A stretch of DNA of 64,000 bases from Suillus spraguei (GCA_016800925.1 JABCPU010000304.1:1-64000); one strand, 5' to 3'. Shown: positions 47,493 through 59,325, counted from the stretch's first letter. The notes: generated by a model not told the origin, from the letters alone. Program-made: numbers and translations.

Positions 47493-49584
47493 ATGCCGCA
47501 TTGGACCCAACTTGTTGCTGAGAAGAAGGAGAGGCAGTTCAAGTCCATTCCACAAGAGTGGCTTGTGTCCCCTCCTCCAGACTCTACTCTGGACGTGACT
47601 GGTTTCCCGGAGACGTGTGGCCTTCTAACTGCACGAGAAATTGAGATTACCAATACTTCGGTGGTCGTTTTGTTGGAGAAACTCGCATGTGGCGAATGGA
47701 CAGCTGTAGACGTTACCACCGCGTTCTACAAGCGGGCTATTATTGCTCACCAGCTCGTGAGCCAATTTGTATGGATATTCGCTTAACTAGATTGTATTAA
47801 CTGGCAAATGAGGTCAATTGCTTGACGGAAATCTTTGTTGATTACGCATTAGCCCGAGCAGCTGAACTCGATGATCACTTCAAAAGGACAGGGAAGGTCG
47901 TTGGTCCCCTCCACGGGCTGCCAATCTCTCTAAAGGATCAAATATGTATAAGGGACTAGAAACTACTATGGGTAAGTAATGATTGATGATTTGCTGCTTC
48001 CGATAAATAAATTGCTGGTCTTAGGTTATGTTTCGTGGATTGGGCGATACGCAGAGAGAAACGCTGTGCTGGTCGACGTTCTGGTCGAGTGTGGAGCCGT
48101 ACCATTTGTCCGCACCAATCTTCCACAGACAGTCATGGTGAGCGCACCCTCAACATACTTCGGGCTGCTATTCGGATGCTGAACGTTCTTCAGTGGCCAG
48201 AATCCTTCAATAATATCTTCGGCAGGACGACAAACCCATATAACCGCTCTCTGACCCCTGGCGGGTCCTCAGGAGGAGAGGGTGCGTTGGTTGCCCTGAA
48301 AGGAAGCCCTTTGGGGGTGGGTTCTGATATTGGGGGGTAGGAAGGGATTTCAAACTACGATTGGTAGCAACCTTCTGACGCCTTCTCCACAGTTCTATTC
48401 GTATTCCCTCCGCATTTTGTGGCTTATACAGCCTGCGACCATCATACGGACGTGTACCGTACTGTGGTGCTCTCAATTCACTCGAGGGCCAGGATTCGGT
48501 TCTCTCTGTGTTTGGTCCCATGACAAATAGCGTCAACGGGGTCAAAGCCTTCATGAAAGCTGTTATAAATGCCAAACCATGGCTTAAAGACCCTCTTGCG
48601 GTTAGAAAGAAATGGCAAGAAGAGGAGTACAATCTCGCGGACCATGGATCCGGCAAGGACCTGTGTTTTGCGATCATGTGGGATGATGGAGTCGTCGTAC
48701 CTCATCCCCCTATCAGGAGGTCTCTAGAAATCACTAAAACAGCTCTCGAGAATGCGGGCCACAAAGGTTTTTCTCGTATAACTCTTCTGCTGAATTACAC
48801 TTATTTGGCAGTAGTTGTTGATTGGAAGCCTATGAAGCATAGGTTGCTTGCAGATACCACGGCAAGGAGTTATGTTTTTGTAGCTGTACTGCCCATTGAC
48901 CGAGCAGTGCTGTGCAGCGGAACATTTGGAATGCTGCTTCTGCCGAAGACTACATGATCACGACCTCTGTTACAGGGGAGCCGATAATTGCAACGATGGA
49001 GCTAGATGACTCGAATGCTGCGGCAGCACCCTTCCGTCCGAAGAAGATCGGTATCACTGCATACCAACTTTGGCAAGTACAGAAACTGCGCAAAGATATC
49101 CGGAAAGAATATTTGGACCATTGGGAAGCAACGGTGTCAGAGACTGGCACCGGTCGGCCTGTCGATGCTATCATTTGTCCAGCTTCATCGTATGCAGCAA
49201 CTCCCCATGGGAAGAACAGGTCAGAGTCTGTGTTTCCGGAGTGGGACTGTCATTAATAATGTACAGGTACACTAATTACACCACGGTTTGGAACGCGCTC
49301 GATTATCCCGCTGCAACTTTCCCTGTGACCACTGTTGACCCCACTCTGGATGCGAAGAAGCCTCGCCATGTTTTTTACGACGACTTTGATAGGGGTATAT
49401 ACGACATGTGTGAGTACTCACCAGCACCCAGTGATTTCTCTATAGGCCGACGATTGATTCAGATGACCCGGAGATATTCAAGAACGCACCGATTTGCCTG
49501 CAACTCGTTGGTCGCACTCTAGAGGAAGAGGCGGTCATAAAAATGACTGAAATTGTTGATGAGGCACTAGCAGCCGCTAAGTAA
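47493..49584 (+). CDS. Amidase (acetamidase-like), with one apparent frameshift
   Basis: Amidase-signature enzyme hydrolysing amides to acid and ammonia. From ATG 47493: [26 protein letters not shown] with the catalytic Lys near 47930, [67 protein letters not shown] with both catalytic serines, [43 protein letters not shown] and [16 protein letters not shown] to TAA 49584. Introns seen include 47757-47812 and one ending before WPESFN. Between LKDQI and KGLETTMG (near 47950) the frame is lost: one extra A would restore it, and as it stands a TAG follows. All catalytic residues are otherwise present, so this is either a sequence error or a fresh null allele. Confidence 0.88.
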
Positions 49585-50643
49585 ATCCAAGGTACAGAGC
49601 AATGATGAATAAAAAAACTCTTCAATTTATACCTTTCTCCAATACGAGCACAGGCTGGTCTCTTCCTGAGCCCTGCCTGGCCCCTGTTGCCTGCCCCTCT
49701 CACGCATTATGTCCTCTCCCCTCAACATTATTCAATTGTTGTTGATCATGAATCCTGCGACGACTCAGACCGATCAGAAATCATCCAAACAAGCTGGACC
49801 GTGCGCGACGAAGTCCATTGGCGCAATGTTCAGTACAGTAAAGTGGCCGTGAATTAGAATTAAATGGAATGGTCTATCAGCTGCATACTATGACCATGAC
49901 CGTGACAAATGGGCATTTCGGTGAATTTGGTACATTGGGTTGGCCGTTTGCCGTTTGCCGCGTGTGATATCTGGAGGAAGTGAGTCGCTGTTGAGTCCGG
50001 TTGTGAAAAGTAAGATACGGGTGTGGGGGTTATGAGTGCTGCTCTGAGGGAGTAATTTGCAGCTGGGTATTCGGGCGAGGGGATGGTGCATGTCATGTTG
50101 AGTGGGAAGGCCTATGGTGTACGGTCTTTCGTCCGCGCCCCTGTAGTCGTCCTAGTATGACATAGGCAATTGCGTTCAAAAAATGATTTGATGTTGCAGA
50201 GGTGGAAGGGGATGTAGATGTAGACTGATAGGATGATGAAGACGATGCAGATAGGATGATGTTGGGGTGAAGGTGGAGGATGTCACGGTAGGAGAGGACG
50301 TTAGAGAGGAAGTGGAAGCTGCTGGCGAGGTGAGACCACCGTAAGTCCAAGCGCCGTACTGCCTGAGGGAATCTGGAAGGTGAGGGCATCAGTATAGTAC
50401 ACAATGTATAGTTATCTTGAAGCACATTTCTTCGGCCATAGAAACGAATGTGCAAACAAAACCACTCACACTTGGACCGTAGTAAGTGAGTGGGAGCTGA
50501 AGGGCGGTCTCGCTGGTTACAGTTTGCCCTCCAGCATTTTTGGACACGCATAATTTCCTCCTCATGTTAATTTGCATTAAAAAGGGCGATGGCCTGACGG
50601 CCGCCACGTAAGTAGCGACCACACCAGACAAGAATGACGCACC
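49585..50643. other. Gene-poor region with inverted duplicate
   Basis: About 1 kb without a supported gene. A minus-strand frame at 50093-50551 is Ser-rich and lacks a domain. It holds one arm of the 52-bp inverted duplication listed separately. Confidence 0.5.
50111..50162. repeat. Left arm of a 52-bp inverted duplication
   Basis: The 52 bases from about 50111 to 50162 are the reverse complement of 51689-51740 (containing TCATACTAGGACGACTACAG on the plus strand at the right copy), with no mismatch that I can see. The two copies flank the truncated NACHT gene. Confidence 0.85.
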
Positions 50644-51139
50644 TTAATCAAGAGTAGGAGATGTGTTTTCTTGACATTGGCGTCCACGAACAGGAACCCG
50701 AACGCCAATCAAAGAGAGCGCCAACAAAGAGAGCACCGACCAAAGGGCGATGGCCGATTTGTCTTTGCCTGCAGGGCCAGATATCCGCAGCACGCCTGGA
50801 ACGTTGTCCCCAGTGCTGCTGACCCAGTCCGTGATCTGGGATAGGATTTCCGTGCGCGTCCCTTCAAGGCATTCTTTTCTGGCATCTAGTCCTGCGCCAT
50901 CTGCAATATCATACCGCCGAGGCCCGATTTCTTCTAAAAAGGTGTGAATATATGCCAAGTGACGAGGACGTTCGAACACTTACCCATATCATGGACATGT
51001 ATAGCTATGTCATGGACGGGTATGACTACATCGGAAGCAACCTGGTCCCAGAAGCTTTGCATAAGCCTATCGAAGACGTCATTGTACTTTTGAATCGTAT
51101 CTGTTGTTCCCGAGGTGACGTTCTTTCCGAGTCTGCTCC
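50644..51139 (-). pseudogene. Truncated NACHT/STAND NTPase fragment
   Basis: Two exons are visible: 51139-50984 (DRLMQSFWDQVASD...HDM) and 50933-50644 (EEIGPRRYDIADGAGLDARK, ECLEGTRTEILSQITDWV, VLRISGPAGKDKSAIA). This is the N-terminal part and P-loop start of the NACHT proteins that are very numerous in agaricomycetes (NLR-like, candidates for self/non-self recognition). The usual P-loop GPAGSGKSTIA is GPAGKDKSAIA, with one Gly lost. After the P-loop the frame turns into an unrelated hydrophobic tail and stops, so the rest of the NTPase and the repeat domain are missing. The start is not visible. Confidence 0.75.
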
Positions 51140-51523
51140 CTGTAATGATAGTATAAGCTTAAGATGCTCAATAAAGCAACGGCTTATTAAGACTCAAATA
51201 TTATTGGTCTCCAAATAATTTTTGATAAAATATTTGACGCATTCACAGAGTCATGTAAGACAACCGATGGTGAAGTCAGCAACGTGGCGTGAGAGTCCTC
51301 CCGGGAGCTGCCGGACAACTCTGGTTCCGGTTTTGCTGATGGCCCCTTGTTGTACAACTCTCAAGTAAACACGAAACAGCTAGGTCTTAGGTGAGAGAGT
51401 TTTGCTCATCAATATCATAGGGTTCTAAATATTCCTCTGATCTCCCTCCTAAAAGGTGCAATCGCAAACGGTTGACGGTGCTCGCCTTATCTGGTCTGCA
51501 GTGATTGGACTTTCAACGATCTC

Positions 51524-51745
51524 ATGGCATACAACATCACCGTCACGCCTCAGTCGCCTGAACAGTTTTTTCGTCAAAACCATGGAACGCTCTTGGAGGG
51601 TGTAGATCCATCCCTCCTTAATCCCAGCCATAATGACGAGAATATCTCAGACGCCATTTTCGAATATCTAGGCCATCTTGACCTGGCTACATGTCATACT
51701 AGGACGACTACAGGGGCGCGGACGAAAGACCGTACACCATAGAAT
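51524..51745 (+). other. Short open frame of unknown origin before the XRN1 piece
   Basis: Frame MAYNITVTPQSPEQFFRQNH...NENISDAIFEYLGHLD looks protein-like, then runs into the inverted duplication (51689-51740) and a stop. It is not part of XRN1. The source family is not recognised. Confidence 0.35.
51689..51740. repeat. Right arm of a 52-bp inverted duplication
   Basis: Plus-strand copy of the sequence found inverted at 50111-50162. It lies exactly between the unknown frame and the XRN1 fragment, i.e. at a chimeric junction. Confidence 0.85.
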
Positions 51746-52551
51746 ATGTGGACTTGAATTGGTTCAAAGGAAAGCGGAGCAAACACGTAGAAGAAATGGA
51801 ACTTGCGCGCATGCGTGCTAAGCTTGGTACAGTTTTCCATTCTTCCTGTCGACAACTAACAATTAGTTCATGTTAGTTCTTACGCGCCCTCAACGAGACA
51901 TTTTTGATCAAGTACAGCAGTTTGTATTGCAAAACCCCAGGAAACCCTCACAGCACCGTACTGCGGCCCTGACAATGCCTAATACGTTTCCCACTCGGGA
52001 ACGGAAGTTCATCAGCACCCTGGCGGAGGAGTTGCATTTGTCGGTTACATGGGATGAGTACGATGAAGAGGATCAAAATCTTGTCACATGGCGGCTCCCA
52101 GGATTTTTGGACAAACCCTTGGCAGAAACTGATCCAGAGCAGGCTAACGGAGACAGTAATAGTGAGAGCAAGTAGGAAGATGTGGAGGAAGATGATGAAG
52201 AAGGTAGGGCTGCAGTAGATCGAGTGTCAAAGAAATTCGACAAGGCCCCTGTGGTGGATGATGATGAAGAAGGTGGGGGTTTTGACGCACGACATGAACA
52301 ATCCATCAACGACAAAATGTCCGAATGGAAGAGAGGATATTACAAGGTGCGTCCCCACCTTGTATACCGTTCGTCAGACCAACCGGTTGCACGACAGGAG
52401 AAACTTGGAATCTCCTATGATGACCCTAAAGAGATGGACGACTTGATATACCGCTACGCAGAGGGTCTACAATGGGTTATGCATCACTATTACAGTGGGA
52501 TCGCCTCCTGGGGCTGGTTTTACAATTACCATCACGCCCCGCGGATATCTG
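51746..52551 (+). pseudogene. XRN1: XRN1 (5'-3' exoribonuclease) internal fragment
   Basis: The frame reads EYVDLNWFKGKRSKHVEEME, ARMRAKL|VLTRPQRDIFDQVQQFV (across a short intron near 51830-51880), LTMPNTFPTRERKFISTLAE, WDEYDEEDQNLVTWRLPGF, and after an in-frame TAG (52173-52175) an acidic linker, then KLGISYDDPKEMDDLIYRYA and EGLQWVMHHYYSGIASWGWF with APRIS. These are internal parts of the conserved nuclease region of XRN1. The N-terminal catalytic start is missing and the sequence ends at a splice donor (52551), followed at once by minisatellite DNA. It is therefore a displaced piece; the functional XRN1 gene must be elsewhere. Confidence 0.9.
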
Positions 52552-52685
52552 GTACTTTTTACATTCCCTGTCCTCATTGTGCTATGTTCACATTTTCTTC
52601 AAGATTTACGCGACCTTGGTGACAAGTCGTTCATGTTCAAGCTGTGTAAACCTTTCCGTCCTTTCGAACAACTATATATTTGGTT

Positions 52686-53275
52686 TTGCAGGCGCACCCC
52701 TGTAAGCGTCACCCCGTCACCCTCCCATATAAGGTATCTGGTTATGCAAGTGGCTGTCCGTCACCCTCATATTTTTTTCCCATATGCCATTTTTTTCTCT
52801 CTTGGCTGTATCATCGTCACCTTTCACCTTTTAAGCGTCACCTTTTCCCTTTCAAGCGTCACCTGTGCAGGTGCACTCCTGTAAGCGTCACCCCGTCACC
52901 CTCCCATATCAGATATCTGGTTCTGTGAGTGGCTGTCCGTCACCCTCATATTTTTTGCCCAGATGCCATTTTTTTATTTCTTGGCTGTATCATCATCACC
53001 TTTGACCGTTCAAGCGTCACCTTTTCCCTTTCAAGCGTCACCTTTGCAGGTGCACCCCTGTAAGCGTCACCCCGTCACCCTCATATTTTCTGCCCAGATG
53101 CCATTTTTTCTCTCTTGGCTGTATCATCGTCACCTTTGACCGTTCAAGCGTCACCTTTTCCCTCTCAAGCGTCACCTTTTCCCTCTCAAGCGTCACCTTT
53201 TCCCTTTCAAGCGTCACCTTTGCAGGTGCACCCCTGTAAGTGTCAACCCGTCACCCTCCCATATGGGTATCTGGT
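52686..53275. repeat. Minisatellite of about 180-bp units
   Basis: Units begin TGCAGG(C/T)GCACcCCTGTAAGCG at about 52686, 52865, 53046 and 53221 and contain shorter inner repeats AAGCGTCACCTTTTCCCT. Three full units and a partial one. Confidence 0.9.
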
Positions 53276-53321
53276 TGATAGTGGATCGTAGGTTGCGTAG
53301 GTGGATGGCTCAGTGCTTGAG

Positions 53322-53335
53322 ACCCTAACCCTAAT
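53322..53335. other. Short telomere-like CCCTAACCCTAA motif
   Basis: Two copies of CCCTAA, with one inverted TTAGGG at about 53387. Two units can occur by chance, but the site lies between two minisatellites in repeat-rich DNA. Confidence 0.3.
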
Positions 53336-53409
53336 CTATGGTTTAAATTTCGGTCGGAGAGAGAGAATTTCCTTTTGTGGAAGAATTAGGGTTGACTGTG
53401 TCATGATGG

Positions 53410-53790
53410 ACGGGATGAGCAGCGGCTCTCTCAGGGGACCGTCCATGCACTGTCATGTGATACTCATATGATGTGTACCCTGCCCACCAGCGGCTCCGTG
53501 AGGGGACCGTACATGTGGACAATCCATGCACTGTCATGTGACACACATATTATGTGTGCCGTGCTCACCAGCGGCTCCCTAAGGGGACCGCACATATGGA
53601 CTATCATGTGACACTCATATTATGTGTACCCTGCCCACCAGCGGCTCCGTGAGGGGACCGCACATGTGGACAATCCATGCACTGTCATGTGACACGCATA
53701 TTATGTGTGCCGTGCTCACCAGCGGCTCCGTGAGGGGACTGCACATGTGGACCGTCCATGCACTGTCATGTGATACTCATATTATAAGGA
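53410..53790. repeat. Tandem repeat of about 75-bp units
   Basis: CACCAGCGGCTCCGTGAGGG occurs at about 53486, 53637 and 53717 with variants at 53418 and 53566, each followed by a conserved GGACCGCACATGTGGAC and CACTGTCATGTGACAC. Five units with moderate divergence. Confidence 0.9.
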
Positions 53791-53979
53791 TTTCTGTAAA
53801 TGGGTTAGGTATAAAATGTGGTTTGGTTACCCCTAAGGCCCGTAAAAACAACTTCATATTCAAGTAGGTCATCAAAACCTTCATATATAATCTACCTTAA
53901 GCCCTACAAAACAGTAATAAATAGTCTAAATACAATATTATAACCAACACATATAGAGCACTGAGCAACCAGAAAATAC

Positions 53980-54133
53980 TCATAGCATGAGTATATCAAG
54001 CCAAGTTAATAAACCGACCATGTATTACAGAGTTTATTTATGTGAAGTATATACATGTATATACTTCATACATAAATAAAGTCTTTATTACTTGGTTGGT
54101 TTATTAACTTAGCTTGATATACTCATGCTATGA
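53980..54133. repeat. Fold-back palindrome, arms about 75 bp
   Basis: TCATAGCATGAGTATATCAA at 53980 returns as its complement ending at 54133; the arms meet at GAAGTATATACATGTATATA near 54050. A few mismatches and one short indel break the arms. It resembles a fold-back or MITE-like element and lies about 190 bp before the next gene start. Confidence 0.9.
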
Positions 54134-54243
54134 ATCAATATGTGGATATACGCCGCATATAAAACAGTAGTGAACGCGGTACACATTATGGTACGCCCAT
54201 AATTATAATGTAGCAAGTATACTATATATAATTGTATGTATAA

Positions 54244-54271
54244 CCCGCCCTCACAACGGTAGTGAGTGCGG
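54244..54271 (+). promoter_or_regulatory. TATA-adjacent imperfect palindrome, probable promoter element
   Basis: TATAA is followed at once by CCCGCCCTCACAACGG and TAGTGAGTGCGG. The same arrangement recurs at 59700-59731, and a perfect form lies at 59326-59354. The site is about 55 bp before the start codon of the large unknown gene. Confidence 0.5.
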
Positions 54272-54324
54272 CGATCTTGTTTCGTTGATACAATCATCAT
54301 CATCAATCACTATATACATTAACA

Positions 54325-57300
54325 ATGCCTCCCAAGGGTAGAAGATCTGGTGGAAAGAAGACTGGAACGTCAGCAGTGAGTCGAATTCTAAGGAAGATGA
54401 GAAGACATACTGAAATGAAATGTTAAACACTTATCAGGTGGGATCGGTAGCCAACCTTCAATTGGATACAAGACCTGTGAGAGCAGAAGCACCTGAGAAT
54501 GACTTGGGGAAAGAGACACAAAGATTGGATACCTTGGTTGCTAAATGTAAGGCTGGCATTGCATGGTTGAATATCTTGACGTTTGCCCACCGATTTAAAT
54601 TCGGCATTTACAACAATCGTCCTGAGAACGAAACAGAGACAAACAAATTCATATCAGTGTTCAAAACGAAAGGAATCGTGCCGATGAAAGACGTTACTGC
54701 GATCCCCATCATCATCTCCAAGAAGCGCATCGGAAACTGCGATGCTCTTGTGAGCGACTTCTCGGATCCTGACGTAGTATATATCAAAACGTAGGTCTTC
54801 TTGCGATATAATTAATTACTCTACAGGGATATAATGATGTCAATGATGACGATGCTGAAGAAGACCAAGACGAAGATGTCATTCGTCAGCTTATCAGCAA
54901 GAAGACTAAAGGGGGCGCCAAACCTAGCCAGCCCTTGACACCTTCTACAGAGGTCTTCAGCCCTTCGAAGGCCACAGGTTGTCAAGACAAGTGTGCTGAC
55001 GATGACAATGAGCCACGAGATCAAACGACCCCGAAGGCTCAGATGTCTGCTCCAAAGCCTCGCCCCATTCCTCGCAAGAAACGTCAGGCATCTCCTGTTC
55101 GTGCTCCTGTAGAAGATGAAGCACATACATCACCTTCTACTTCAGAAGATACCGTAAATACACAATGTGAGTGTTAGAATATATTACTTGCTTACCAGAC
55201 TCCCATCGTCTTCTGTGCATATATTCTGGCTAACCAACATTACTTCTCACAGATAATTCATCTGATGTGCTCAGCAATGATGGCAGGCAAGACAATGAAG
55301 CTCTTGTCGCCCTGGGTGTAATGGACGACACCACTCATGACACCGACATCATCCTTGGCGACGCTACTCTGCCAAACGCCTCTGATACAACGGTTGTATA
55401 TGCGGACCCTAGCCTAGTTAGTGGTACGTGACTCACCAACCCTATCGACATACCAACTTGGTTCCTTCCAGAAGAGAACATGGCCGCTGATAAGACAGTT
55501 CTATTAGCGTCTCAGACGTCTTCCTTGTCCTGTAATCTCATTGCCATTCTTCTTGCTTATAGTCAATACTAACTATTGTTTCAATTACAGTACAGGACCA
55601 TGATCTTTTGGGTACGATCCATAACTCATCCTCGGCACCCCCTACTGAAGATGATGATCGGCCAAAAGGTTGTGCTACGGATGATACCACTTGGTTCGAA
55701 CAGGAGGATGTCGATGAACTGGCCACTTCTCAAAGCAGCCGTGCTGCTGATCCTGATGCTTCTGTTGAAGAACTTCTCGCCACTCCTGGACCCGAGTGTA
55801 AGACGCTTATAGAACTGTTGTCAGCGCGTGCTAAACCTCTTTCTCCGTGTGTTTGCTTTTGACAGCCTCCAAACTTGTCCCCACTCAGCCTTTGACTCAG
55901 TTGGTAGAAGAGGTCTCGTCTGTTGTCCACCCTGGTGCGTTTAGTATCATGCTGTAATCTCTCATTGCCAAGTCCAAACCTAACCCTCTTAGCTACTGCT
56001 CCCGCTCCCGCTCCACCTGTCACTGGTTCCTCTACTACTAAACGTCCGAGGACCCACACAGGTACGTCCCCTTAGACTTCACTTCAGTGATATCAAATAA
56101 CCAACCATCCTATCGCAGGTGCATCCTCTGGCTCTTCCACCTCTGGCCATGGCAAGAAATCACAGAAGAAGAAGCCTAGGATATGGCGTGCTGCCATTGA
56201 CGCACAAGACACTGGTGCAGATGAGGTCATCATTATTCCTGGCATGTGATGGACTCATATTTGTCGTTCAATTTCGCATCCTTTGTGCTTCTTTAGAGTT
56301 TTGTTTCTGCCATTGCCTGTATCCTTTGTTTGTCGTCGTCTTAGTGTCGCTCATTCAATCTGCTTGTCTGCAATGCTCTGGCATATCAATGGATGTTGCT
56401 CCTACTCAGAAAATACATCTGAAATGCCGATTGGGCAAAGTGCCCTCTGACATTCTTACAAACAGTTCGTATTTGGCATAGTTCAGGTTTGCGTTCATAA
56501 GCACCCACTTTTGGTCATGCTAGTACGATCGCAGTTTGTCACCGCCGCAGGTCCATCAATGGATCGCACTCACACTTGCACTAGTTGCATTCTCTATTCT
56601 CTATTTCATTGCGGCTCAACTGCACCGTGTCGTCTATATTATTTTAGAGATCAAGTCAAGCTTATGTTGTCTTCAGAGTGCCCACCAGCGAACTCGTTAG
56701 CATTTGTAAATGTCCGTTATGCGTGCAAGTTAAGCTTTAATTTCAGTCATTTTGCAGATGGCCCTACGTTACCGATGTGCTGCTAGTTGCCCTTTTGTGA
56801 TTTGATATCCCCTTGGGATGAACCGAACTACTCAGTGGCATGTTCGCTTCTGATTTGCCTAGTGTCTCCAGCCTTTCTATGGACTAACCTCATTGAGTCT
56901 ATTTTCCTTCCATAGGCCCTGAATGTGATAGCCTTACCATTCCAACAACTTCGCTTGCGCTGCCTTGCATTGTGCGTCAGGTTGCTATATGACTCTTTCG
57001 ATCATTTCGGTTCGCTACCTTTTACCGGCCCTTTTGCATCCTAATGTGTGCAAGTCACGCCAGGCTGGAACATTGGTCGAGTCGACCTGATTGGGATGCA
57101 AAGGAGCCATTAATCGCAGCCTCCTTGGATCTTCGCAGATGCTTTTACCATATTGCTCTTTCAGACTTCTGACCTCCCTCCTTTTACCAGCTATGTTACA
57201 TTCCAATCAAGTCGACTCGACCGACGTTCCAGCCATAGCTGGCGTGACTTACACACATTAGGATGTAAAAGTGCCGCTAAAAGGCAGCGAGCTCAAATGT

Positions 57301-59280
57301 TTGAAAAAGTCCTTTCTCGACCTCAATTTGCAATCTGCCCTATGGCAATGCACCTGCTTCCAAACACAGCAGCCGCATCTCCCATGTATCTTGTAAGTTT
57401 TTTTTTCTCACCTTTTCTGCATTTTTCATTTCTATCTCGCTTTCTTGACATTGCATTTGCACGGCCTCTTTTCGATTTCTAGCAGCAGGGTCTTCCTACC
57501 TTTGCTCCTTGTATCCGTACCACCACCACCATCAATAATCCGATCGCCATCAGCGCAGTCGACTGGCCCACTTTGGACAATCTCAATGTCCCAGCTATCG
57601 CTTCCAAAAGATCCCAGGTGCTGACTTATGGCAACGATCATTTTGAGGCGAGGTCCTTTGCTCATTTCAGATGCTGAGGCCGGTGCTCACTTACTACTTG
57701 ATTTTATTTTATTTTAGGCATACAAAGCCAGCTTTCACATCGAACTGTCGGTCAACAAGCTCTCGCCCCACGTCTTTCTACAATATACGACGCAAGAACA
57801 CCATTGCATTGTCATCGCTTTGGTGGCTTTGCAGTCCTACATGGCTGATGTGAAGACGTTGGTTGCTGCTGCAGTCAAGAAGGAATGCTCGAGCGAAGCT
57901 GAGGATATGGACTCGAACGAACATAGTCCCACGAGAGACAAAGAGCGTCTCAAATCTTTGCAGAAATGGTTGGCTTCGGAATACCCTCTCGGCTACAAAG
58001 ACCGATCGTATGAATACTTACTGAGATGCATAGTCAGTGACCTGAACGATTTTTCGCAAGGTCTTCCCAATTCTTCCAAGGAGAAGTTGAGCATGCAAGA
58101 GTTTGCTGCATGCATCTGCAAGATGACTTGTGTGGACTCTCCTTCGTCGGTCGCGGCCCCTCTCATCTTAACAGCGCCATCCACCGCCGTCTTGCGCATC
58201 GCTTATGCTCGGATGCTCAAATACGCTCCTCTAAACTCGCCTGCAGCAGCTGAGAAATTTATTCAGCAATGCTACATCATCGCTGCCAACCATCTCCAGA
58301 TTCAGCATGTTCCATGGCATGCGCCTCATTCGGGAGGTAAAGGTCGTCCGTCGCGCAAGGCCATCCATAACTCATGGGTGAATCTCGGGAAGTCGTCGTT
58401 GGCCAATAATGCGGGCGTCGGTCGAGCCAACCCTCAACCGGTGGACATGGCAGCAGAGGCAGCGAAGAAAGCAGATGCATCGGATGCTCGAGCGCCATGG
58501 GTGGTCGAGTCTATAACGCTTCAGTCTCTCCCTCACTTCTTTGGTCGGGACAGTCTTCCTGATGAATTCACATTGGAGAACATCGAATGCAAAATGGACG
58601 AGCTGTTGACGAAGATATACAAATGGGTTTTCGCCAACTTCGACCGAGAAAAGCCGCTTCACAAGATAGCCTTGCTCGCAGGGATTTACTTCAGTCATGT
58701 GTTGCCGGACATGTTCTGGGATGTGAAAGACAAGCCTACGAAAGACAAGCTTCTAGGGGAATATGCGACCATGCATGCAGTGAGAGCACTTCCCTGGAAG
58801 GCCAACAAGGGCAGTCGCAAGGGAAGCACCTGGAGGGCGCAGTTCGTGGCTATGGTGCCAGCATACATCATCTCAGTGTATGAGCATGAGAGCCCTTTGC
58901 GAGAATACTTCAACAACTGGAGGGCATTCCCGACGCCGTGGAATGCAAAGAACAGCGCTAAAGGGATTGGATCGCTGAATTTGGTGAGGATGGGGCTGGC
59001 AAAGGCCCGCTGCAGTCAGATCTTCAAGGGCGGCGCCCCATTGTCTGATTGGGTGCTGCTCACCAATGAGGAGTTGGTGATGAAGCACAGTGAGCTCATG
59101 GGCCACCTCGAAGACCGGCAGTACGGACCTTTCAAGATCGCAGTTGCATTCTTCGGGCTTGATAAAGCAGTGGAAATAGGAGCGACGACCGGCACATACA
59201 CCAACCATCCTGCAATGACATCCATCGCACAGAAGAAGCGCCAGCTCCCAAGGGCGAATCAGATTCAGAGGTTGAGATAA
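54325..59280 (+). CDS. Large multi-exon gene of unknown function
   Basis: Starts MPPKGRRSGGKKTGTSA at ATG 54325 (Lys/Arg-rich, likely nuclear). Exon 2 (splice before GSVANLQ) carries a globular part (CKAGIAWLNILTFAHRFKFG, GNCDALVSDFSDPDVVYIK). A long disordered acidic and Pro/Ser-rich middle follows, with introns near 54793-54825, 55169-55252, 55418-55470, 55530-55590, 55800-55863 and 55938-55992. A basic patch is KSQKKKPRIWRAA. After a poorly resolved 56.2-57.7 kb part, which contains a fold-back insertion, a long last exon (from about 57718) encodes AYKASFHIELSVNKLSPHVF, LQSYMADVKTLVAAAVKK, LKSLQKWLASEYPLGYKD and QLPRANQIQRLR at the stop. The last exon looks globular and well kept over nearly 520 codons. 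No known domain is recognised. It could be a host orphan gene or cargo of a repeat element. Joining all exons into one gene is inferred. Confidence 0.5.
57035..57272. repeat. Fold-back element, arms about 75 bp, loop about 85 bp
   Basis: TTTTGCATCCTAATGTGTGC at 57035 and the downstream CACACATTAGGATGTAAAAG are complementary over about 75 bp (roughly 88 percent by eye, one 4-nt gap). It lies in the non-coding middle of the large unknown gene, probably in an intron, and looks like a non-autonomous insertion. Confidence 0.88.
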
Positions 59281-59325
59281 TAGAACATGCCCAGAACAAA
59301 CGACACCGGCATTAGAACTACCATG

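Noticed and set aside
52700..53280. Short regularly spaced repeats that could be taken for a CRISPR array
   Set aside because: Units are about 180 bp with inner repeats and no unique spacers; the genome is eukaryotic. It is a minisatellite.
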